DNA from: Sphingomonas sp. PP-CE-3A-406
GTDB taxonomy: Bacteria; Pseudomonadota; Alphaproteobacteria; Sphingomonadales; Sphingomonadaceae
Direction of reading: 5' to 3'
DNA length: 64,000 bases
NCBI RefSeq assembly: GCF_003688625.1
Contig: NZ_RCWY01000001.1
Coordinates: forward strand, 1,054,001-1,118,000
Numbering within the stretch: the stretch's first letter is position 1; each line of letters starts with the position of its first letter. Shown piece by piece: positions 44,494 through 54,376 of this stretch. The translations under genes were made by a program, and so were the position numbers. Under the pieces are notes generated by a model. The model ran no database searches, was not told the origin of the DNA, and saw only the letters and a program-made list of their open reading frames with translations.

Positions 44494-44601
44494 GGTAATG
44501 CACTCGCTTTCGCTTGTTACGCGCTGGTTGGATAGAATCTGTAATAAGAAAGGGGGCCGTTAGCCCCCTTCCCCGTATTTGTCACTAGGTAGCGTGAAGG
44601 C

Positions 44602-44778
44602 TCAGCCTTCGACCGACACCATGTGCTGCACCTTGCGGATCATGCCGCGGACCTCTGGGCTGTCTTCCAGCTCGCGGGTCTTGTGCATCTTGTTGAGACC
44701 GAGACCGATCAGCGTTGCGCGCTGATCCTTCTCGCGGCGGATCGGCGAACCGGTCTGCGTGATCTTGATGGTTGCCAT
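44602..44778 (-). CDS. rpmD: 50S ribosomal protein L30
   Basis: 58 residues, from ATG at 44778 to TGA at 44602. The translation starts [17 protein letters not shown], then [20 protein letters not shown] and [12 protein letters not shown], the complete L30 pattern. It sits between rpsE (6-bp gap) and rplO, its expected place in the spc order. Confidence 0.97.
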   Translation of the reverse strand: MATIKITQTGSPIRREKDQRATLIGLGLNKMHKTRELEDSPEVRGMIRKVQHMVSVEG

Positions 44779-44784
44779 GATCGC

Positions 44785-45585
44785 TTACTCCGTGATCGCA
44801 GCTGCATCGGCCTCGGCGGTCTTCGAACCACCATGGCCGAGCAGGTCGGCGATCTTCTTGCCGCGACGCTGTGCGACGGCCTTGGGCGAGGTCTGCTCGC
44901 CAAGGGCCTCGAACGTGGCGCGGATCATGTTGTAGGGGTTCGACGTGCCGACCGACTTGGTCACAACGTCCGCAACGCCCAGCGATTCGAAGACTGCGCG
45001 CATCGGGCCACCGGCGATGATGCCCGTACCCTGAGGCGCCGACCGCAGCGTGACCTTGCCGGCACCGAAGTGACCGTTGCCGTCATGATGCAGCGTGCGA
45101 CCGTCCTTCAACGGAACGCGAACCATCTTCTTCTTGGCAGCAGCCGTCGCCTTCGAGATGGCTTCCGGCACTTCGCGTGCCTTGCCATGACCGAAGCCTG
45201 CACGACCCTTGCCGTCGCCGACGACGACCAGTGCCGCGAAGCCGAAGCGCTTACCGCCCTTGACCGTCTTCGAGACGCGGTTGATGTGCACCAGCTTCTC
45301 GATCAGCTCTTCGCCGCCATCGTCCGCACCGGGACGACCGCCACGATTGTCGCGACCGCGACCGCCGTCGCGACCACCGCGATTGCCGCCTGGGCCACCG
45401 CTGCGGTTGCCACCGGGACCACCACGACCACCGCCGCCGCCGCCGCCGCCACCGGGACCGCCGCGACCGCGACCGCCACCGTTGTTGCCCTGGTAGCCAG
45501 TGCTCTGCGGGACATTCTGAGCCGTGACGTCCTGTGCGGTCGTCTCAGGAGCGATTACTGCCGGCGTGTTGTTTTCGTCAGCCAT
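44785..45585 (-). CDS. rpsE: 30S ribosomal protein S5 with RGG-rich N-terminal extension
   Basis: 266 residues against 167 in E. coli. The S5 core begins about residue 93 ([24 protein letters not shown]) and continues [34 protein letters not shown] and [15 protein letters not shown]. The first ~35 residues are acidic/Thr-Ala rich. Residues ~35-85 are nearly all Gly, Arg, Pro and Asn ([14 protein letters not shown] and [12 protein letters not shown]), an RGG-box-like segment. The core supports decoding fidelity and assembly as usual; the extension is likely disordered and RNA-binding. Located 3 bp after rplR. Confidence 0.96.
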   Translation of the reverse strand: MADENNTPAVIAPETTAQDVTAQNVPQSTGYQGNNGGGRGRGGPGGGGGGGGGRGGPGGNRSGGPGGNRGGRDGGRGRDNRGGRPGADDGGEELIEKLVHINRVSKTVKGGKRFGFAALVVVGDGKGRAGFGHGKAREVPEAISKATAAAKKKMVRVPLKDGRTLHHDGNGHFGAGKVTLRSAPQGTGIIAGGPMRAVFESLGVADVVTKSVGTSNPYNMIRATFEALGEQTSPKAVAQRRGKKIADLLGHGGSKTAEADAAAITE

Positions 45586-45588
45586 GTC

Positions 45589-45945
45589 TTAGAACTCCAA
45601 TCCGGCTTCGCGCGCGGCATCGGCAAGAGCCTTCACGCGACCGTGGTAGAGGAAGCCGCCGCGATCGAACACGACCTGGGTCACGCCCGCTGCCTTCGCA
45701 GCCTCGGCGACGCGCTTGCCGACCGAAGTCGCCGCGTCGATGTTGGCGCCGGACGTGCCGCGCACGTCCTTCTCCAGCGTCGAGGCCGATGCGACCGTTG
45801 TGCCGGCGGCATCGTCGATCACCTGGGCATAGATGTGCTTGCCCGAGCGATGCACCGACAACCGCGGACGGGTGCCTGCACGTGCGCGGAGCGCGGTACG
45901 GTTGCGGCGACGCCGCTTGGCGAAAAGAGAAAGTCCCTTGGTCAT
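45589..45945 (-). CDS. rplR: 50S ribosomal protein L18
   Basis: 118 residues from ATG 45945, which shares one base with the rplF stop (TAATG). The N terminus [28 protein letters not shown] binds 5S rRNA; the end [28 protein letters not shown] is the L18 signature. It brings 5S rRNA into the large subunit with L5. Confidence 0.97.
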   Translation of the reverse strand: MTKGLSLFAKRRRRNRTALRARAGTRPRLSVHRSGKHIYAQVIDDAAGTTVASASTLEKDVRGTSGANIDAATSVGKRVAEAAKAAGVTQVVFDRGGFLYHGRVKALADAAREAGLEF

Positions 45946-46478
45946 TACTTCTTCTTCCCTTCCTTGCGGAAGATGAACTCGCCGTCGTACTTGATACCCT
46001 TGCCCTTGTAAGGCTCGGGCTTGCGCCACTGACGAATTTCCGCGGCCAGCTGACCGACCATCTGCTTGTCCGAACCCGAGATCTCGATCGTCGTGTTGTC
46101 GGGGGTCTTGACTTCGATCCCCTCCGGCACGTCGATGTTGACGTCGTGGCTGTAGCCGAGCTGCAGCTTGAGGTTACGACCCTGCGCTGCGGCACGATAG
46201 CCGACGCCGGTGATCAGCAGCTTCTTGGTGAAGCCTTCCGACACGCCGGTGACCAGGTTCTGCACCATGGTCCGCTGCATGCCCCAGAACGCGCGAGCGC
46301 GCTTGGTATCGTTGGCCGGCTGCACCGAAATGCCGCCGTCTTCGATCGTGTAGCTGATCTCGTCGCGAAGCGGCATCTTGAGGGTACCCTTGGGGCCCTT
46401 CATCGTCAGCTGCTTGTTCTCGATGGTCGGCGTGATGCCTGCCGGTACGGTGACCGGCTTCTTACCAATGCGGCTCAT
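45945..46478 (-). CDS. rplF: 50S ribosomal protein L6
   Basis: 177 residues. [14 protein letters not shown] opens the protein and [25 protein letters not shown] marks the second domain; the C terminus [15 protein letters not shown] is diagnostic. L6 sits near the factor-binding centre. It shares one base with the rpsH stop and one with the rplR start, so translation is coupled on both sides. Confidence 0.97.
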   Translation of the reverse strand: MSRIGKKPVTVPAGITPTIENKQLTMKGPKGTLKMPLRDEISYTIEDGGISVQPANDTKRARAFWGMQRTMVQNLVTGVSEGFTKKLLITGVGYRAAAQGRNLKLQLGYSHDVNIDVPEGIEVKTPDNTTIEISGSDKQMVGQLAAEIRQWRKPEPYKGKGIKYDGEFIFRKEGKKK

Positions 46479-46873
46479 CAGAACACCTCCGCGAGGACTT
46501 CGCCGCCGACGTTCTGCTCGCGTGCTTCGGAATCCGACAGCACGCCGCGGGGCGTCGAGACGATGGTGATGCCGAGGCCGTTACGGACGCGCGGGAGTTC
46601 CTGCGAGCCGGAATAGACGCGACGGCCGGGCTTCGAGACGCGCGCGACATGCTTGATCGCAGGCTGGCCCTCGAAATACTTCAGCTCGATGCGAAGGCCG
46701 GCCGCGGGGCCCATCTGCTCTTCGCTATAGCCACGGATGTAGCCTTCGCGCTGCAGAACGTCGAGCACGCGGACGCGCAGCTTCGACGCCGGCGTGAGGA
46801 CGGAGTCCTTCTTCGCGCGCTGGCCATTACGGATACGGGTGAGCAAATCACCCAGGGGATCGGTCACTGCCAT
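46478..46873 (-). CDS. rpsH: 30S ribosomal protein S8
   Basis: 131 residues. [22 protein letters not shown] and the C-terminal [34 protein letters not shown] are canonical. S8 binds 16S rRNA helix 21 early in assembly, and in E. coli it represses the spc operon by binding the rplE leader; no equivalent site could be recognised here. Ten bp after rpsN. Confidence 0.97.
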   Translation of the reverse strand: MAVTDPLGDLLTRIRNGQRAKKDSVLTPASKLRVRVLDVLQREGYIRGYSEEQMGPAAGLRIELKYFEGQPAIKHVARVSKPGRRVYSGSQELPRVRNGLGITIVSTPRGVLSDSEAREQNVGGEVLAEVF

Positions 46874-46883
46874 GATTTAGTCC

Positions 46884-47189
46884 TTACCAGCTCGACTTCG
46901 TGACGCCGGGGATGAGGCCCTTGTTGGCCAGATCGCGCAGCTGAATACGGCAGAGCCGGAACTTGCGGTAATAGGCGCGCGGGCGACCGGTCAGCTCGCA
47001 CCGGTTACGGATGCGGGTCGGGTTCGCGTTGCGCGGCAGTGCCGCCATCTTGAGGCGAGCGATCAGACGCTCACCGTCGTCGAGCGTCTTGTCCGCTGCG
47101 ATCGCCTTCAGTGCCGCGTACTTCGGGGCATACTGCTTGACCATGCGCTTGCGGCGCTCGTTCTTGTTGACTGAACTCAGTTTCGCCAT
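46884..47189 (-). CDS. rpsN: 30S ribosomal protein S14
   Basis: 101 residues, the long zinc-independent form. It reads [19 protein letters not shown], then [28 protein letters not shown] and ends [11 protein letters not shown]. The CxxC pairs of the zinc form are absent. A repeat element fills the 158 bp between the rplE stop and this start. Confidence 0.97.
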   Translation of the reverse strand: MAKLSSVNKNERRKRMVKQYAPKYAALKAIAADKTLDDGERLIARLKMAALPRNANPTRIRNRCELTGRPRAYYRKFRLCRIQLRDLANKGLIPGVTKSSW

Positions 47190-47214
47190 CGACTTAAGTT
47201 CTTTCTTTCTTCTG

Positions 47215-47342
47215 CCCCCTCGCCCCTCCGGGGAGAGGGTCGGGGTGAGGGGCAGCCCAGCAGGACCGCGCCTCCAGTTTTCGGGCGGAGCGAGGGAGAC
47301 TCACTCCCCCTCACCCCAACCCTCTCCCCGAGGGGAGAGGGA
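47215..47342. repeat. Inverted-repeat element between rplE and rpsN
   Basis: CCCCTCGCCCCTCCGGGGAGAGGGTCGGGGTGAGGGG-type sequence at 47217-47252 is mirrored by CCCCTCACCCC-ACCCTCTCCCC-GAGGGGAGAGGG at 47307-47341. Each half can also fold alone (CTCCGGGGAG; CTCTCCCCGAGGGGAGAG). It lies wholly within the spc operon spacer. Confidence 0.8.
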
Positions 47343-47347
47343 GTTAC

Positions 47348-47968
47348 TTAAGCTGCCTTCTTCTCGTCAGCAGCGTCGTCTTCGATCGGGAACGGGAAAC
47401 CGAACAGACGGAGAAGCTCGCGAGCCTCGTCGTCGGTCTTTGCGGTCGTCGTCACGATCACATCCATGCCGCGGACCTTGTCGACCCGGTCATAGCTGAT
47501 TTCTGGGAACACGATCTGCTCCTTGATACCGCAGGCATAGTTGCCACGGCCATCGAAGCTCTTCGGGTTGAGACCGCGAAAATCGCGGACGCGGGGAAGA
47601 GCGATCGTGATGAAACGGTCGAGAAACTCGTACATGCGCTCGCGGCGAAGGGTGACCTTCACGCCGATCGGCATGCCTTCACGCAGCTTGAACTGCGCGA
47701 TCGACTTCTTGGCCTTCGTCACGACAGGCTTCTGGCCGGCGATCAGCTCCATTTCGGAAGCAGCCTGGTCGACCTTCTTCTTGTCCTGCGTAGCTTCGCC
47801 GACGCCCATGTTCAGCACGATCTTGTCGAGCCGCGGGATCTCCATGACGTTCTTGTAACCGAACTTCTCGGTCATCGCCTTGATGATCGTCTCGTCATAC
47901 AGCTTGCGCATGCGCGCAACGTAGACGGCCTCGGTGCCGGCCTGCTCGCCAGTGTTCTGATCAACCAT
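47348..47968 (-). CDS. rplE: 50S ribosomal protein L5
   Basis: 206 residues (E. coli 179), with a short extra N terminus before [41 protein letters not shown] and an acidic C-terminal tail ([11 protein letters not shown]). [26 protein letters not shown] and [16 protein letters not shown] are diagnostic. It binds 5S rRNA and the central protuberance. It overlaps the rplX stop by 8 bp. A start at the internal ATG (47911) is less likely. Confidence 0.97.
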   Translation of the reverse strand: MVDQNTGEQAGTEAVYVARMRKLYDETIIKAMTEKFGYKNVMEIPRLDKIVLNMGVGEATQDKKKVDQAASEMELIAGQKPVVTKAKKSIAQFKLREGMPIGVKVTLRRERMYEFLDRFITIALPRVRDFRGLNPKSFDGRGNYACGIKEQIVFPEISYDRVDKVRGMDVIVTTTAKTDDEARELLRLFGFPFPIEDDAADEKKAA

Positions 47969-48278
47969 TGATCTTCTCCCCGGTCTTGACGGCGACGCGG
48001 ACCTTCTTGCCGTCCTGCTCCTCGAAGCGGACGCGGGTCGGCTTGCCGTCGGCGGTCACGTGCGCGACCTTCGAAACGTGCATCGGTGCTTCCTTGCGGA
48101 TCAAGCCACCCTGCGGGTCACCCTGAGTCGGCTTGGTGTGGCGCACGGCGATGTTGACGCCCGATACGACGACCTTGTCGGTCTTCGGCATGGAGACGGT
48201 GACTTCACCGGTCTTGCCCTTGTCCTTGCCGGACAGGACGATGACCTTGTCACCCTTCTTGATACGCTGCGACGCCAT
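47961..48278 (-). CDS. rplX: 50S ribosomal protein L24
   Basis: 105 residues from ATG 48278, sharing one base with the rplN stop. The KOW motif region [20 protein letters not shown] begins the protein; [33 protein letters not shown] follows. L24 initiates assembly of the 5' domain of 23S rRNA. It overlaps rplE by 8 bp. Confidence 0.97.
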   Translation of the reverse strand: MASQRIKKGDKVIVLSGKDKGKTGEVTVSMPKTDKVVVSGVNIAVRHTKPTQGDPQGGLIRKEAPMHVSKVAHVTADGKPTRVRFEEQDGKKVRVAVKTGEKING

Positions 48279-48646
48279 TACAGCACCTCCGGCGCAAGGC
48301 TGATGATCTTCATGTGCTTCTTGCCGCGCAGCTCGCGAACGACTGGGCCAAAGATACGGGTGCCGATCGGCTCCTCGTTCTTGTTGACCAGCACCGCGGC
48401 ATTGCCGTCGAAGCGGATGACCGTACCGTCTGCACGGCGGATATCCTTGGCGGTACGCACGATCACCGCGCGGTGAACGTCGCCCTTCTTCACACGGCCA
48501 CGTGGCTGCGCTTCCTTGATGCTGACGACGATAATGTCGCCAACGCCTGCAACACGACGCTTGGAACCCCCAAGCACCTTGATGCACTGCACCCGCTTCG
48601 CGCCGCTGTTGTCAGCGACGTCGAGATTGGACTGCATCTGGATCAT
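48278..48646 (-). CDS. rplN: 50S ribosomal protein L14
   Basis: 122 residues from ATG 48646. [31 protein letters not shown] and [17 protein letters not shown] are the L14 signatures, and the protein ends with the [18 protein letters not shown] strand. It binds helix 95 region rRNA and contacts L19. The 301-bp spacer upstream, where rpsQ normally abuts, contains a repeat array. Confidence 0.97.
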   Translation of the reverse strand: MIQMQSNLDVADNSGAKRVQCIKVLGGSKRRVAGVGDIIVVSIKEAQPRGRVKKGDVHRAVIVRTAKDIRRADGTVIRFDGNAAVLVNKNEEPIGTRIFGPVVRELRGKKHMKIISLAPEVL

Positions 48647-48947
48647 GGATCCGTATCCCTTCTCTGTCTCTGGGGTCGATACCGACCGAACCCCGCCTAA
48701 AAAATCACCCCGCCACGGACGAACCGCAACGGGGAGGAGCGGCCGCTTAGCCGTTCCATCGATGGAACACAAGGTTCCAATGTAAACCGTCATCCCAGCG
48801 AAAGCTGGGATCCAGAGTTATCGAGCGTTACGCCCCTGGCTCTGGATCCTGACTTTCGTCAGGATGACGGGAACCGGTTCGAGCCGATCGCCCCTCACCA
48901 CTAGATCCCAGCTTTCGCCGGGATGACGGGGTTTGGAGCGTACCAGT
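48647..48947. other. Repeat-bearing spacer between rpsQ and rplN
   Basis: 301 bp without a gene. It contains the three-unit palindrome array at 48787-48930; the 140 bp next to rplN show ordinary sequence with GGGATACGG near the start and could carry a promoter, though I cannot define one. Confidence 0.6.
48787..48930. repeat. Three-unit REP-type array inside the S10-spc cluster
   Basis: Three units are visible: GTCATCCCAGCGAAAGCTGGGATC (48789-48812), ATCCTGACTTTCGTCAGGATGAC near 48845-48868, and ATCCCAGCTTTCGCCGGGATGAC (48905-48927). Unit 1 and unit 3 are inverted copies, and each is internally palindromic. CTGGATCCTGACTTTCGTC also occurs downstream of nusG. Confidence 0.82.
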
Positions 48948-49220
48948 TCAGCCCTCGGCCGAAGCCCGCTCCGGCGTCGCGTGGGTGTTGACCCGCTCGA
49001 TCACCTTCCAGGTCTTCAGCTTGGAGATTGGTGCGGTCTCTTCGATCCGCACGGTCTCGCCCTGCTTGAACTCGTTGCTCTCGTCATGAGCATGATACTT
49101 CTTCGAGCGACGGATGATCTTCCCGTAGAGCGGGTGCTTCACCTTACGCTCGACGTTCACGACCACCGTCTTGTCGCCCTTGTCGGACACGACCAGACCG
49201 GTCAGCACGCGCTTCGGCAT
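48948..49220 (-). CDS. rpsQ: 30S ribosomal protein S17
   Basis: 90 residues from ATG 49220. [47 protein letters not shown] is canonical, and [18 protein letters not shown] follows. S17 binds the 5' domain of 16S rRNA. Ten bp after rpmC. It is the last gene before the repeat-bearing spacer. Confidence 0.97.
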   Translation of the reverse strand: MPKRVLTGLVVSDKGDKTVVVNVERKVKHPLYGKIIRRSKKYHAHDESNEFKQGETVRIEETAPISKLKTWKVIERVNTHATPERASAEG

Positions 49221-49230
49221 GATACGTTCC

Positions 49231-49437
49231 TTACTTCGCGGCTTCAGCGCTGGTGCGCTGAGCCTGCAGGGTCTTGATGCGAGCGATGTCGCGGCGGACC
49301 TCACGAACGCGGCTCGGCTTTTCGAGCTGGTTCGTGGCGGCCTGGAAGCGCAGGTTGAACTGCTCGCGCTTCAGTTCGCCGAGCGACTCCGACAGCTGGT
49401 CGTCGCTCTTGGTCTTCATGTCGTCGATACGAGCCAT
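49231..49437 (-). CDS. rpmC: 50S ribosomal protein L29
   Basis: 68 residues from ATG 49437, 4 bp after rpl[46 protein letters not shown] is the helical hairpin typical of L29, which lies at the peptide exit tunnel and helps dock trigger factor and SRP. Confidence 0.97.
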   Translation of the reverse strand: MARIDDMKTKSDDQLSESLGELKREQFNLRFQAATNQLEKPSRVREVRRDIARIKTLQAQRTSAEAAK

Positions 49438-49441
49438 GATC

Positions 49442-49876
49442 TTACTCGCCTCCCAGATGCGAGGTGTCGCCCAGGCGGGCAACGACCTTTACCTTGATCG
49501 GCAGCTTCATGGCCGCCCGCTCGAACGCCTCGGCGGCGATCTTGCCGTCGACGCCGTCGAGCTCGAACAGGATCCGACCCGGCTTAACGCGAGCGGCCCA
49601 GTATTCCGGCGCGCCCTTGCCCTTACCCATGCGGACTTCGGCTGGCTTTCCCGAGACCGGAAGGTCTGGGAAAATGCGGATCCACAAACGCCCCTGGCGC
49701 TTCATGTGACGCGTGATCGCGCGGCGGGCCGCCTCGATCTGGCGTGCGGTGATCCGGTCGGGTTCCATCGCCTTGAGGCCGTAGGAGCCGAAATTGAGCG
49801 AGAAGCCACTCTTGGCGTCGCCCGAAATCTTGCCCTTGAAGGCCTTCCGGAACTTGGTCTTTTTTGGTTGCAGCAT
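49442..49876 (-). CDS. rplP: 50S ribosomal protein L16
   Basis: 144 residues. [58 protein letters not shown] and [17 protein letters not shown] are canonical. L16 organises the A-site side of the large subunit. It contains the Arg-Met context where some bacteria hydroxylate L16. Fifteen bp after rpsC. Confidence 0.97.
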   Translation of the reverse strand: MLQPKKTKFRKAFKGKISGDAKSGFSLNFGSYGLKAMEPDRITARQIEAARRAITRHMKRQGRLWIRIFPDLPVSGKPAEVRMGKGKGAPEYWAARVKPGRILFELDGVDGKIAAEAFERAAMKLPIKVKVVARLGDTSHLGGE

Positions 49877-49891
49877 GTCTGTTCCTGCCCC

Positions 49892-50599
49892 TTAGCGACG
49901 ATCGTCGCGCTGCGGCCGCACGCCGGAGGTCTGAGCCTCCATCATGATGCGGTCGTACGACGTCGGATCGTTGCCGAGAATCTCGCCCTTGAAGACCCAG
50001 ACCTTCACGCCGCAAACGCCGTAGGACGTGTGCGCCGTAGCCTCGGCATAATCGATGTTCGCGCGCAGCGTGTGCAACGGAACCCGACCCTCACGATAGC
50101 TCTCCGACCGTGCGATCTCGGCGCCGCCGAGACGGCCACCGCAGTTCACCCGGATGCCCTCGGCACCGAGACGCATCGCCGACTGCACCGCACGCTTCAT
50201 GGCGCGACGGAAGGCGATACGACGCTCGAGCTGATCGGCGATGCCCTGCGCGACGAGACGCGCATCGACTTCCGGCTTGCGGATCTCGACGATGTTCAGC
50301 GACACGGTCGACGACGTCATCTTGCCGATCGTCGAACGCAACTTCTCGATGTCCGCACCCTTCTTGCCGATGATCACGCCGGGGCGCGCAGCGAAGATGG
50401 AGATACGGGCCAGCTTGGCCGGACGCTCGATGACCACCTTGGAGATCGCGGCCTGCGGCAGCGTCTTCATGATGAATGCGCGGATCTTGAGATCCTCGAG
50501 CAGGAGCCGACCATAGTCCGCGCCTTCGGCGTACCAGCGGCTATCCCAGGTACGGTTGATCTGCAGACGCAGACCGATGGGGTTGCTCTTCTGACCCAT
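49892..50599 (-). CDS. rpsC: 30S ribosomal protein S3
   Basis: 235 residues. [26 protein letters not shown] begins the protein; the KH domain carries [15 protein letters not shown], and [30 protein letters not shown] is diagnostic. S3 lines the mRNA entry site and has helicase-like function. It shares one base with the rplV stop. Confidence 0.97.
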   Translation of the reverse strand: MGQKSNPIGLRLQINRTWDSRWYAEGADYGRLLLEDLKIRAFIMKTLPQAAISKVVIERPAKLARISIFAARPGVIIGKKGADIEKLRSTIGKMTSSTVSLNIVEIRKPEVDARLVAQGIADQLERRIAFRRAMKRAVQSAMRLGAEGIRVNCGGRLGGAEIARSESYREGRVPLHTLRANIDYAEATAHTSYGVCGVKVWVFKGEILGNDPTSYDRIMMEAQTSGVRPQRDDRR

Positions 50600-50976
50600 T
50601 ATGCTTCTTCCTGCTCGCGCACGACGATGCGCAGACGGCTGAATGGCTTGAGAATGCGGGTCGACTTGCCGCGGCCGCGGGTAGCGAAGCGCTTCATCGT
50701 GATCGACTTGCCGACCGAAGCCTCGGCGACGACGAGTGCGTCGACGTCGAGGTTATGGTTGTTCTCGGCGTTGGCGATGGCCGAGGCCAGCACCTTGCGC
50801 GCTTCGATCGCCATGCCCTTGGTCGAGAAGGCGAGGATGTTCATCGCATCGCCGACCTTCTTGCCACGGATCAGCGCAGCCACGAGGCCGAGCTTCTGCG
50901 CGGAACCACGGATCTGCGTACCGACCGAAAGCGCCTCGTTGTCCGCGACCTTGCGCGGGCTGACTTGCTTAGACAT
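50599..50976 (-). CDS. rplV: 50S ribosomal protein L22
   Basis: 125 residues. [45 protein letters not shown] and the beta-hairpin region [25 protein letters not shown] are canonical; the hairpin reaches into the exit tunnel and affects macrolide sensitivity. One-base overlaps link it to rpsS and rpsC. Confidence 0.97.
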   Translation of the reverse strand: MSKQVSPRKVADNEALSVGTQIRGSAQKLGLVAALIRGKKVGDAMNILAFSTKGMAIEARKVLASAIANAENNHNLDVDALVVAEASVGKSITMKRFATRGRGKSTRILKPFSRLRIVVREQEEA

Positions 50977-51251
50977 CAGCGCTTGCCCTTCTTGTCGGCG
51001 GAGTGGCCGGGGAAGTAGCGCGTGGGCGCGAACTCACCGAGCTTCATGCCGACCATGTCTTCGTTGACCGAGACGGGCACGAACTTGCGGCCGTTATAGA
51101 CGTTGAACGTGAGACCCACGAACGACGGCAGGATCGTCGAGCGACGCGACCAGGTCTTGATCGGCGAACGCGCGTTGGTGTCCTGGGCGGTTTCTGCCTT
51201 CTTGAGCAGATGAAGGTCCACGAAGGGGCCCTTCCAGACTGAACGAGCCAT
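50976..51251 (-). CDS. rpsS: 30S ribosomal protein S19
   Basis: 91 residues. [50 protein letters not shown] and [14 protein letters not shown] are canonical. S19 forms a complex with S13 at the subunit head. One bp after rplB and overlapping rplV by one base. Confidence 0.97.
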   Translation of the reverse strand: MARSVWKGPFVDLHLLKKAETAQDTNARSPIKTWSRRSTILPSFVGLTFNVYNGRKFVPVSVNEDMVGMKLGEFAPTRYFPGHSADKKGKR

Positions 51252-51252
51252 G

Positions 51253-52092
51253 TTAGCCCTTCCTCTTCGTCGAATGACGCGACCGGATGATCATCTTGTC
51301 GGTCGACTTGTTATGACGCGTGCGCGCACCCTTCGTCGGCTTGCCCCAAGGCGTAACCGGATGACGGCCACCCGAGGTACGGCCTTCACCACCGCCATGC
51401 GGATGGTCGACCGGGTTCTTGGCGACGCCGCGCGTCAGAGGACGGATACCCATCCAGCGCGAACGGCCTGCCTTGCCCAGGTTCTGGTTCTGGTTGTCGG
51501 GGTTCGAGACCGCGCCAACCGTCGCCATGCAATCGCTGCGGATGTAGCGCTGCTCGCCCGAGTTCAGGCGGACCATCACCATGCCCTTGTCGCGACCGAC
51601 GACCTGCACGTACGTGCCGGCCGAACGGGCGATCTGGCCACCCTTCATCGGCTTCATCTCCACGTTGTGGACGATGGTGCCGACCGGCATCTGACCGAGT
51701 TCCATGGCATTGCCTGGCTTCACGTCGGTCTTCTTGGCCGCGAGGACCTTGTCGCCGACGGCCAGACGCTGTGGCGCCAGGATGTAGGCGAGTTCCTCGT
51801 CCGGGTACTTGACCAGGGCGATGAACGCGGTGCGGTTGGGATCATACTCGATCCGCTCGACAGTGCCTTCGACGTCCCACTTGCGACGCTTGAAGTCGAT
51901 GTAGCGGTACTTCTGCTTGTGACCGCCGGCGATGCCGCGCGAGGTCACATGGCCCTTGTTGTTACGACCGCCGGTCTTGTGCTTACCTTCGGTCAGCGCC
52001 TTGACGGGGCGGCCCTTCCAGAGCGACGACTTGTCGACCAGGATGAGACCGCGGCGTGCCGGCGATGTCGGATTATAATGCTTGAGTGCCAT
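51253..52092 (-). CDS. rplB: 50S ribosomal protein L2
   Basis: 279 residues. [52 protein letters not shown], and the C-terminal [34 protein letters not shown] with the conserved His of the peptidyl-transferase region are canonical. L2 is needed for subunit association and peptide-bond formation. Four bp after rplW. Confidence 0.98.
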   Translation of the reverse strand: MALKHYNPTSPARRGLILVDKSSLWKGRPVKALTEGKHKTGGRNNKGHVTSRGIAGGHKQKYRYIDFKRRKWDVEGTVERIEYDPNRTAFIALVKYPDEELAYILAPQRLAVGDKVLAAKKTDVKPGNAMELGQMPVGTIVHNVEMKPMKGGQIARSAGTYVQVVGRDKGMVMVRLNSGEQRYIRSDCMATVGAVSNPDNQNQNLGKAGRSRWMGIRPLTRGVAKNPVDHPHGGGEGRTSGGRHPVTPWGKPTKGARTRHNKSTDKMIIRSRHSTKRKG

Positions 52093-52096
52093 GGCC

Positions 52097-52411
52097 TCAG
52101 ATCCCCGTCGTCACGTCGATGGACTGACCGTCCTTCAACGTCACGATTGCCTTTTTCATGTCGGAGCGCGAGTAGTTCGTGCCCTTCCACTTCTTGGTCT
52201 TGCCCTTCTGGACGAGCGTGTTCACGCCGACGACGTTCACGTCGAACAGCGCCTCTACGGCCGCCTTGATCTCGGGCTTCGTGGCATCGTTCGATACCTT
52301 GAACACAACCGCGTTGAACTCCGACAGGGTCGTCGTCTTCTCGGTGATGTGCGGCGCGAGGATAACGTCGTAATGACGATTATCGATGCCCGCCTTCTGC
52401 TTCTTAGCCAT
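52097..52411 (-). CDS. rplW: 50S ribosomal protein L23
   Basis: 104 residues. [53 protein letters not shown] is the L23 core; [23 protein letters not shown] follows. L23 sits at the tunnel exit and docks trigger factor and SRP. It overlaps the rplD stop by 8 bp, implying coupled translation. Confidence 0.97.
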   Translation of the reverse strand: MAKKQKAGIDNRHYDVILAPHITEKTTTLSEFNAVVFKVSNDATKPEIKAAVEALFDVNVVGVNTLVQKGKTKKWKGTNYSRSDMKKAIVTLKDGQSIDVTTGI

Positions 52412-53030
52412 GGAAGCGCGCCTCCAGCTTTTCGACAGCGGCGCGCGTCAGCACCAGCGTGTCATGCTTCAGGATGTCGTAAACGTTCGCGCCGGCAGCC
52501 GGCATCACGTTCACTTCGTACAGGTTGCCCGCAGCGAATGCGAAGCTGGTGTCGACCATGTCGCCGTCGATGACGAGCGCACGCTTGCCGAAGCCGAGCT
52601 TTGCGAGATCGCCCTGCAGCGTCTTGGTCTTGCCACCCTCGACAGCCAGGCTGTCCATGATGACCAGCGAACCCGCCTTGGCGTGGCTGCTGAGAGCCAT
52701 CCGCAGGCCGAGCGAGCGAACCTTCTTGTTCAGCGACGGGTTGAAGTCACGAACGCGTGCGCCGTGAGCCTTACCACCACCGATGAACACAGGTGCGCGA
52801 CGATCGCCGTGACGAGCCGTACCGCCGCCCTTCTGGCGACCGAACTTCTTGCCGGTGCGTGCGACGTCTGCGCGCTCACGGGTGCCACGAGCCGTCTCGC
52901 GACGCTTCTCGAGCTGCCAGGTGACGACACGGTGCAGGATGTCGGCGCGCGGATCGAGACCGAAGACCTCGTCGTTGAGCTCGATGTCCGCTGCGTCAGT
53001 GCCGGCGAAAGATGAAACCTTGATCTTCAC
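52404..53030 (-). CDS. rplD: 50S ribosomal protein L4
   Basis: 208 residues. The tunnel loop region [49 protein letters not shown] is canonical, as is the C-terminal [22 protein letters not shown]. In E. coli L4 also represses the S10 operon through its leader RNA; whether that holds here is unknown. Two bp after rplC. Confidence 0.97.
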   Translation of the reverse strand: MKIKVSSFAGTDAADIELNDEVFGLDPRADILHRVVTWQLEKRRETARGTRERADVARTGKKFGRQKGGGTARHGDRRAPVFIGGGKAHGARVRDFNPSLNKKVRSLGLRMALSSHAKAGSLVIMDSLAVEGGKTKTLQGDLAKLGFGKRALVIDGDMVDTSFAFAAGNLYEVNVMPAAGANVYDILKHDTLVLTRAAVEKLEARFHG

Positions 53031-53032
53031 GC

Positions 53033-53779
53033 TCAGCCCTCCTGGCCGTCGGCTGCAGGTGCGTCGGTCGTTTCGGCCGGCGTGTCTGCTGCGGTGTTGC
53101 TATTTGCGGTCTTGAGACCGGCGGGGAACGGTGCGTCGGCATGGCGCGCAACCTTCACCGAGTCCTTGACGAAGAGCCAGCCGCCCTTGGAGCCAGGAAC
53201 CGAACCCTTGACGAACAGGAGACCACGCTCGACGTCCGTCGATACGATCTCGAGGTTCTGCTGGGTGCGATACTTGTCGCCCATGTGGCCGGCCATCTTC
53301 TTGTTCTTGAAGACCTTGCCCGGATCCTGACGCTGACCGGTCGAACCGAGCGAACGGTGCGAGACCGACACGCCGTGGGTTGCCCGCAGACCGCCGAAGC
53401 CCCAACGCTTCATGCCGCCCTGGAAGCCCTTACCCTGGGTCTTGCCCTGGATATCGACGATCTGGCCTGCGACGTAATGGTCGGCCGAGATCTCGGCGCC
53501 AACGTCGAGCAGGCCGTCTGCGTTCACGCGGAACTCATGGACGACAGCCTTAGGCTCCACTTCGGCCTTGCCGAAATGGCCGCGCTGCGGCTTTGCTACA
53601 TTCTTCGACTTGGCGACACCTGCACCAAGCTGGACGGCAGTGTAGCCGTCACGATCCATTTCGCGAACGGAAACGACCTGATTGCCTTCGAGTGCCAGAA
53701 CGGTGACCGGCACGTGCCGACCATCTTCCTGGAACAGGCGGGTCATCCCCATCTTCTTCGCGATCACGCCAGTACGCAT
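53033..53779 (-). CDS. rplC: 50S ribosomal protein L3 with C-terminal tail
   Basis: 248 residues from ATG 53779 (E. coli 209). [57 protein letters not shown] and the loop with the methylated Gln region ([23 protein letters not shown]) are canonical. The last ~35 residues are Thr/Ala/Asp rich ([27 protein letters not shown]) and likely disordered. L3 nucleates the large subunit. A 288-bp structured spacer separates it from rpsJ. Confidence 0.97.
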   Translation of the reverse strand: MRTGVIAKKMGMTRLFQEDGRHVPVTVLALEGNQVVSVREMDRDGYTAVQLGAGVAKSKNVAKPQRGHFGKAEVEPKAVVHEFRVNADGLLDVGAEISADHYVAGQIVDIQGKTQGKGFQGGMKRWGFGGLRATHGVSVSHRSLGSTGQRQDPGKVFKNKKMAGHMGDKYRTQQNLEIVSTDVERGLLFVKGSVPGSKGGWLFVKDSVKVARHADAPFPAGLKTANSNTAADTPAETTDAPAADGQEG

Positions 53780-54067
53780 GATCTTGTCCCTTCCTAGACA
53801 GAGGCCCCGTCGGACTATTCCTCGGGGGCTTGCGGACCATGTCCGGAGCGAGCTCCATGATGCGTCCACCTGACCCCATCCCCGGCAAAAGCCCTGAATG
53901 GAGTCGGTTCAACCCGGTAAATACGAAACGTGCCCCCGTCCCGGGCTGGTGTTTCTGCAAGTGCAAAAACGTGACGGGGGACGCTGCCCCGTCGGTTTTC
54001 ACCGACGGCGGTATCCCAATGTAGAGCGGCGCGGGACCGTTACCGGTCGACCGCGCCGCGCCAGCCC
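53780..54067 (-). promoter_or_regulatory. Structured rpsJ-rplC spacer
   Basis: 288 bp, no convincing gene. Perfect stems are GCGGCGCGG/CCGCGCCGC (54026-54034 with 54051-54059, inner GACCG/CGGTC), CCGTCGGT-TTTC-ACCGACGG (53989-54008) and CCCCCGTC/GACGGGGG (53933-53940 with 53973-53980). The first follows the rpsJ stop by 8 bp. The spacer may end part of the transcript, carry a second promoter, or be a leader for rplC. rpsJ and rplC are normally almost adjacent. Confidence 0.5.
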
Positions 54068-54376
54068 TTAGGCCAGCTTGATCTCTACGTCCACCCCTGC
54101 TGCGAGGTCGAGCTTCATGAGCGCATCGACCGTCTGCGGCGTCGGCTGGACGATATCCAGCATACGCTTGTACGTGCGCACCTCGAACTGCTCGCGCGAC
54201 TTCTTGTCGATGTGCGGGCCGCGGTTCACGGTGAACTTTTCGATGCGCGTCGGAAGGGGAATCGGACCGCGGATGAGCGCGCCGGTGCGGCGTGCGGTGT
54301 CGGCGATGTCGCCAGTGGCCTGATCGAGCACACGGTGATCGAACGCCTTCAGACGAATGCGGATATTGCTGTCCAT
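54068..54376 (-). CDS. rpsJ: 30S ribosomal protein S10
   Basis: 102 residues from ATG 54376. [44 protein letters not shown] and [28 protein letters not shown] are canonical. S10 belongs to the head of the small subunit and, as NusE, to the antitermination complex with NusB. It opens the S10 cluster but is cut off from tuf by an accessory islet. Confidence 0.97.
   Translation of the reverse strand: MDSNIRIRLKAFDHRVLDQATGDIADTARRTGALIRGPIPLPTRIEKFTVNRGPHIDKKSREQFEVRTYKRMLDIVQPTPQTVDALMKLDLAAGVDVEIKLA

Noticed and set aside
44623..46011. 462-codon plus-strand open frame across rpmD, rpsE and rplR
   Set aside because: It is antisense to three clear ribosomal genes; its Thr/Ala runs mirror the Gly-rich S5 extension.
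47215..48930. Repeat units considered as a CRISPR array
   Set aside because: Units are few, of different families, palindromic and mostly in facing pairs; there are no regular direct repeats with unique spacers and no cas genes.
53780..54002. Minus-strand open frame in the rpsJ-rplC spacer running into rplC
   Set aside because: It overlaps rplC in another frame, has no Shine-Dalgarno and no recognisable motif; the hairpins explain the region better.
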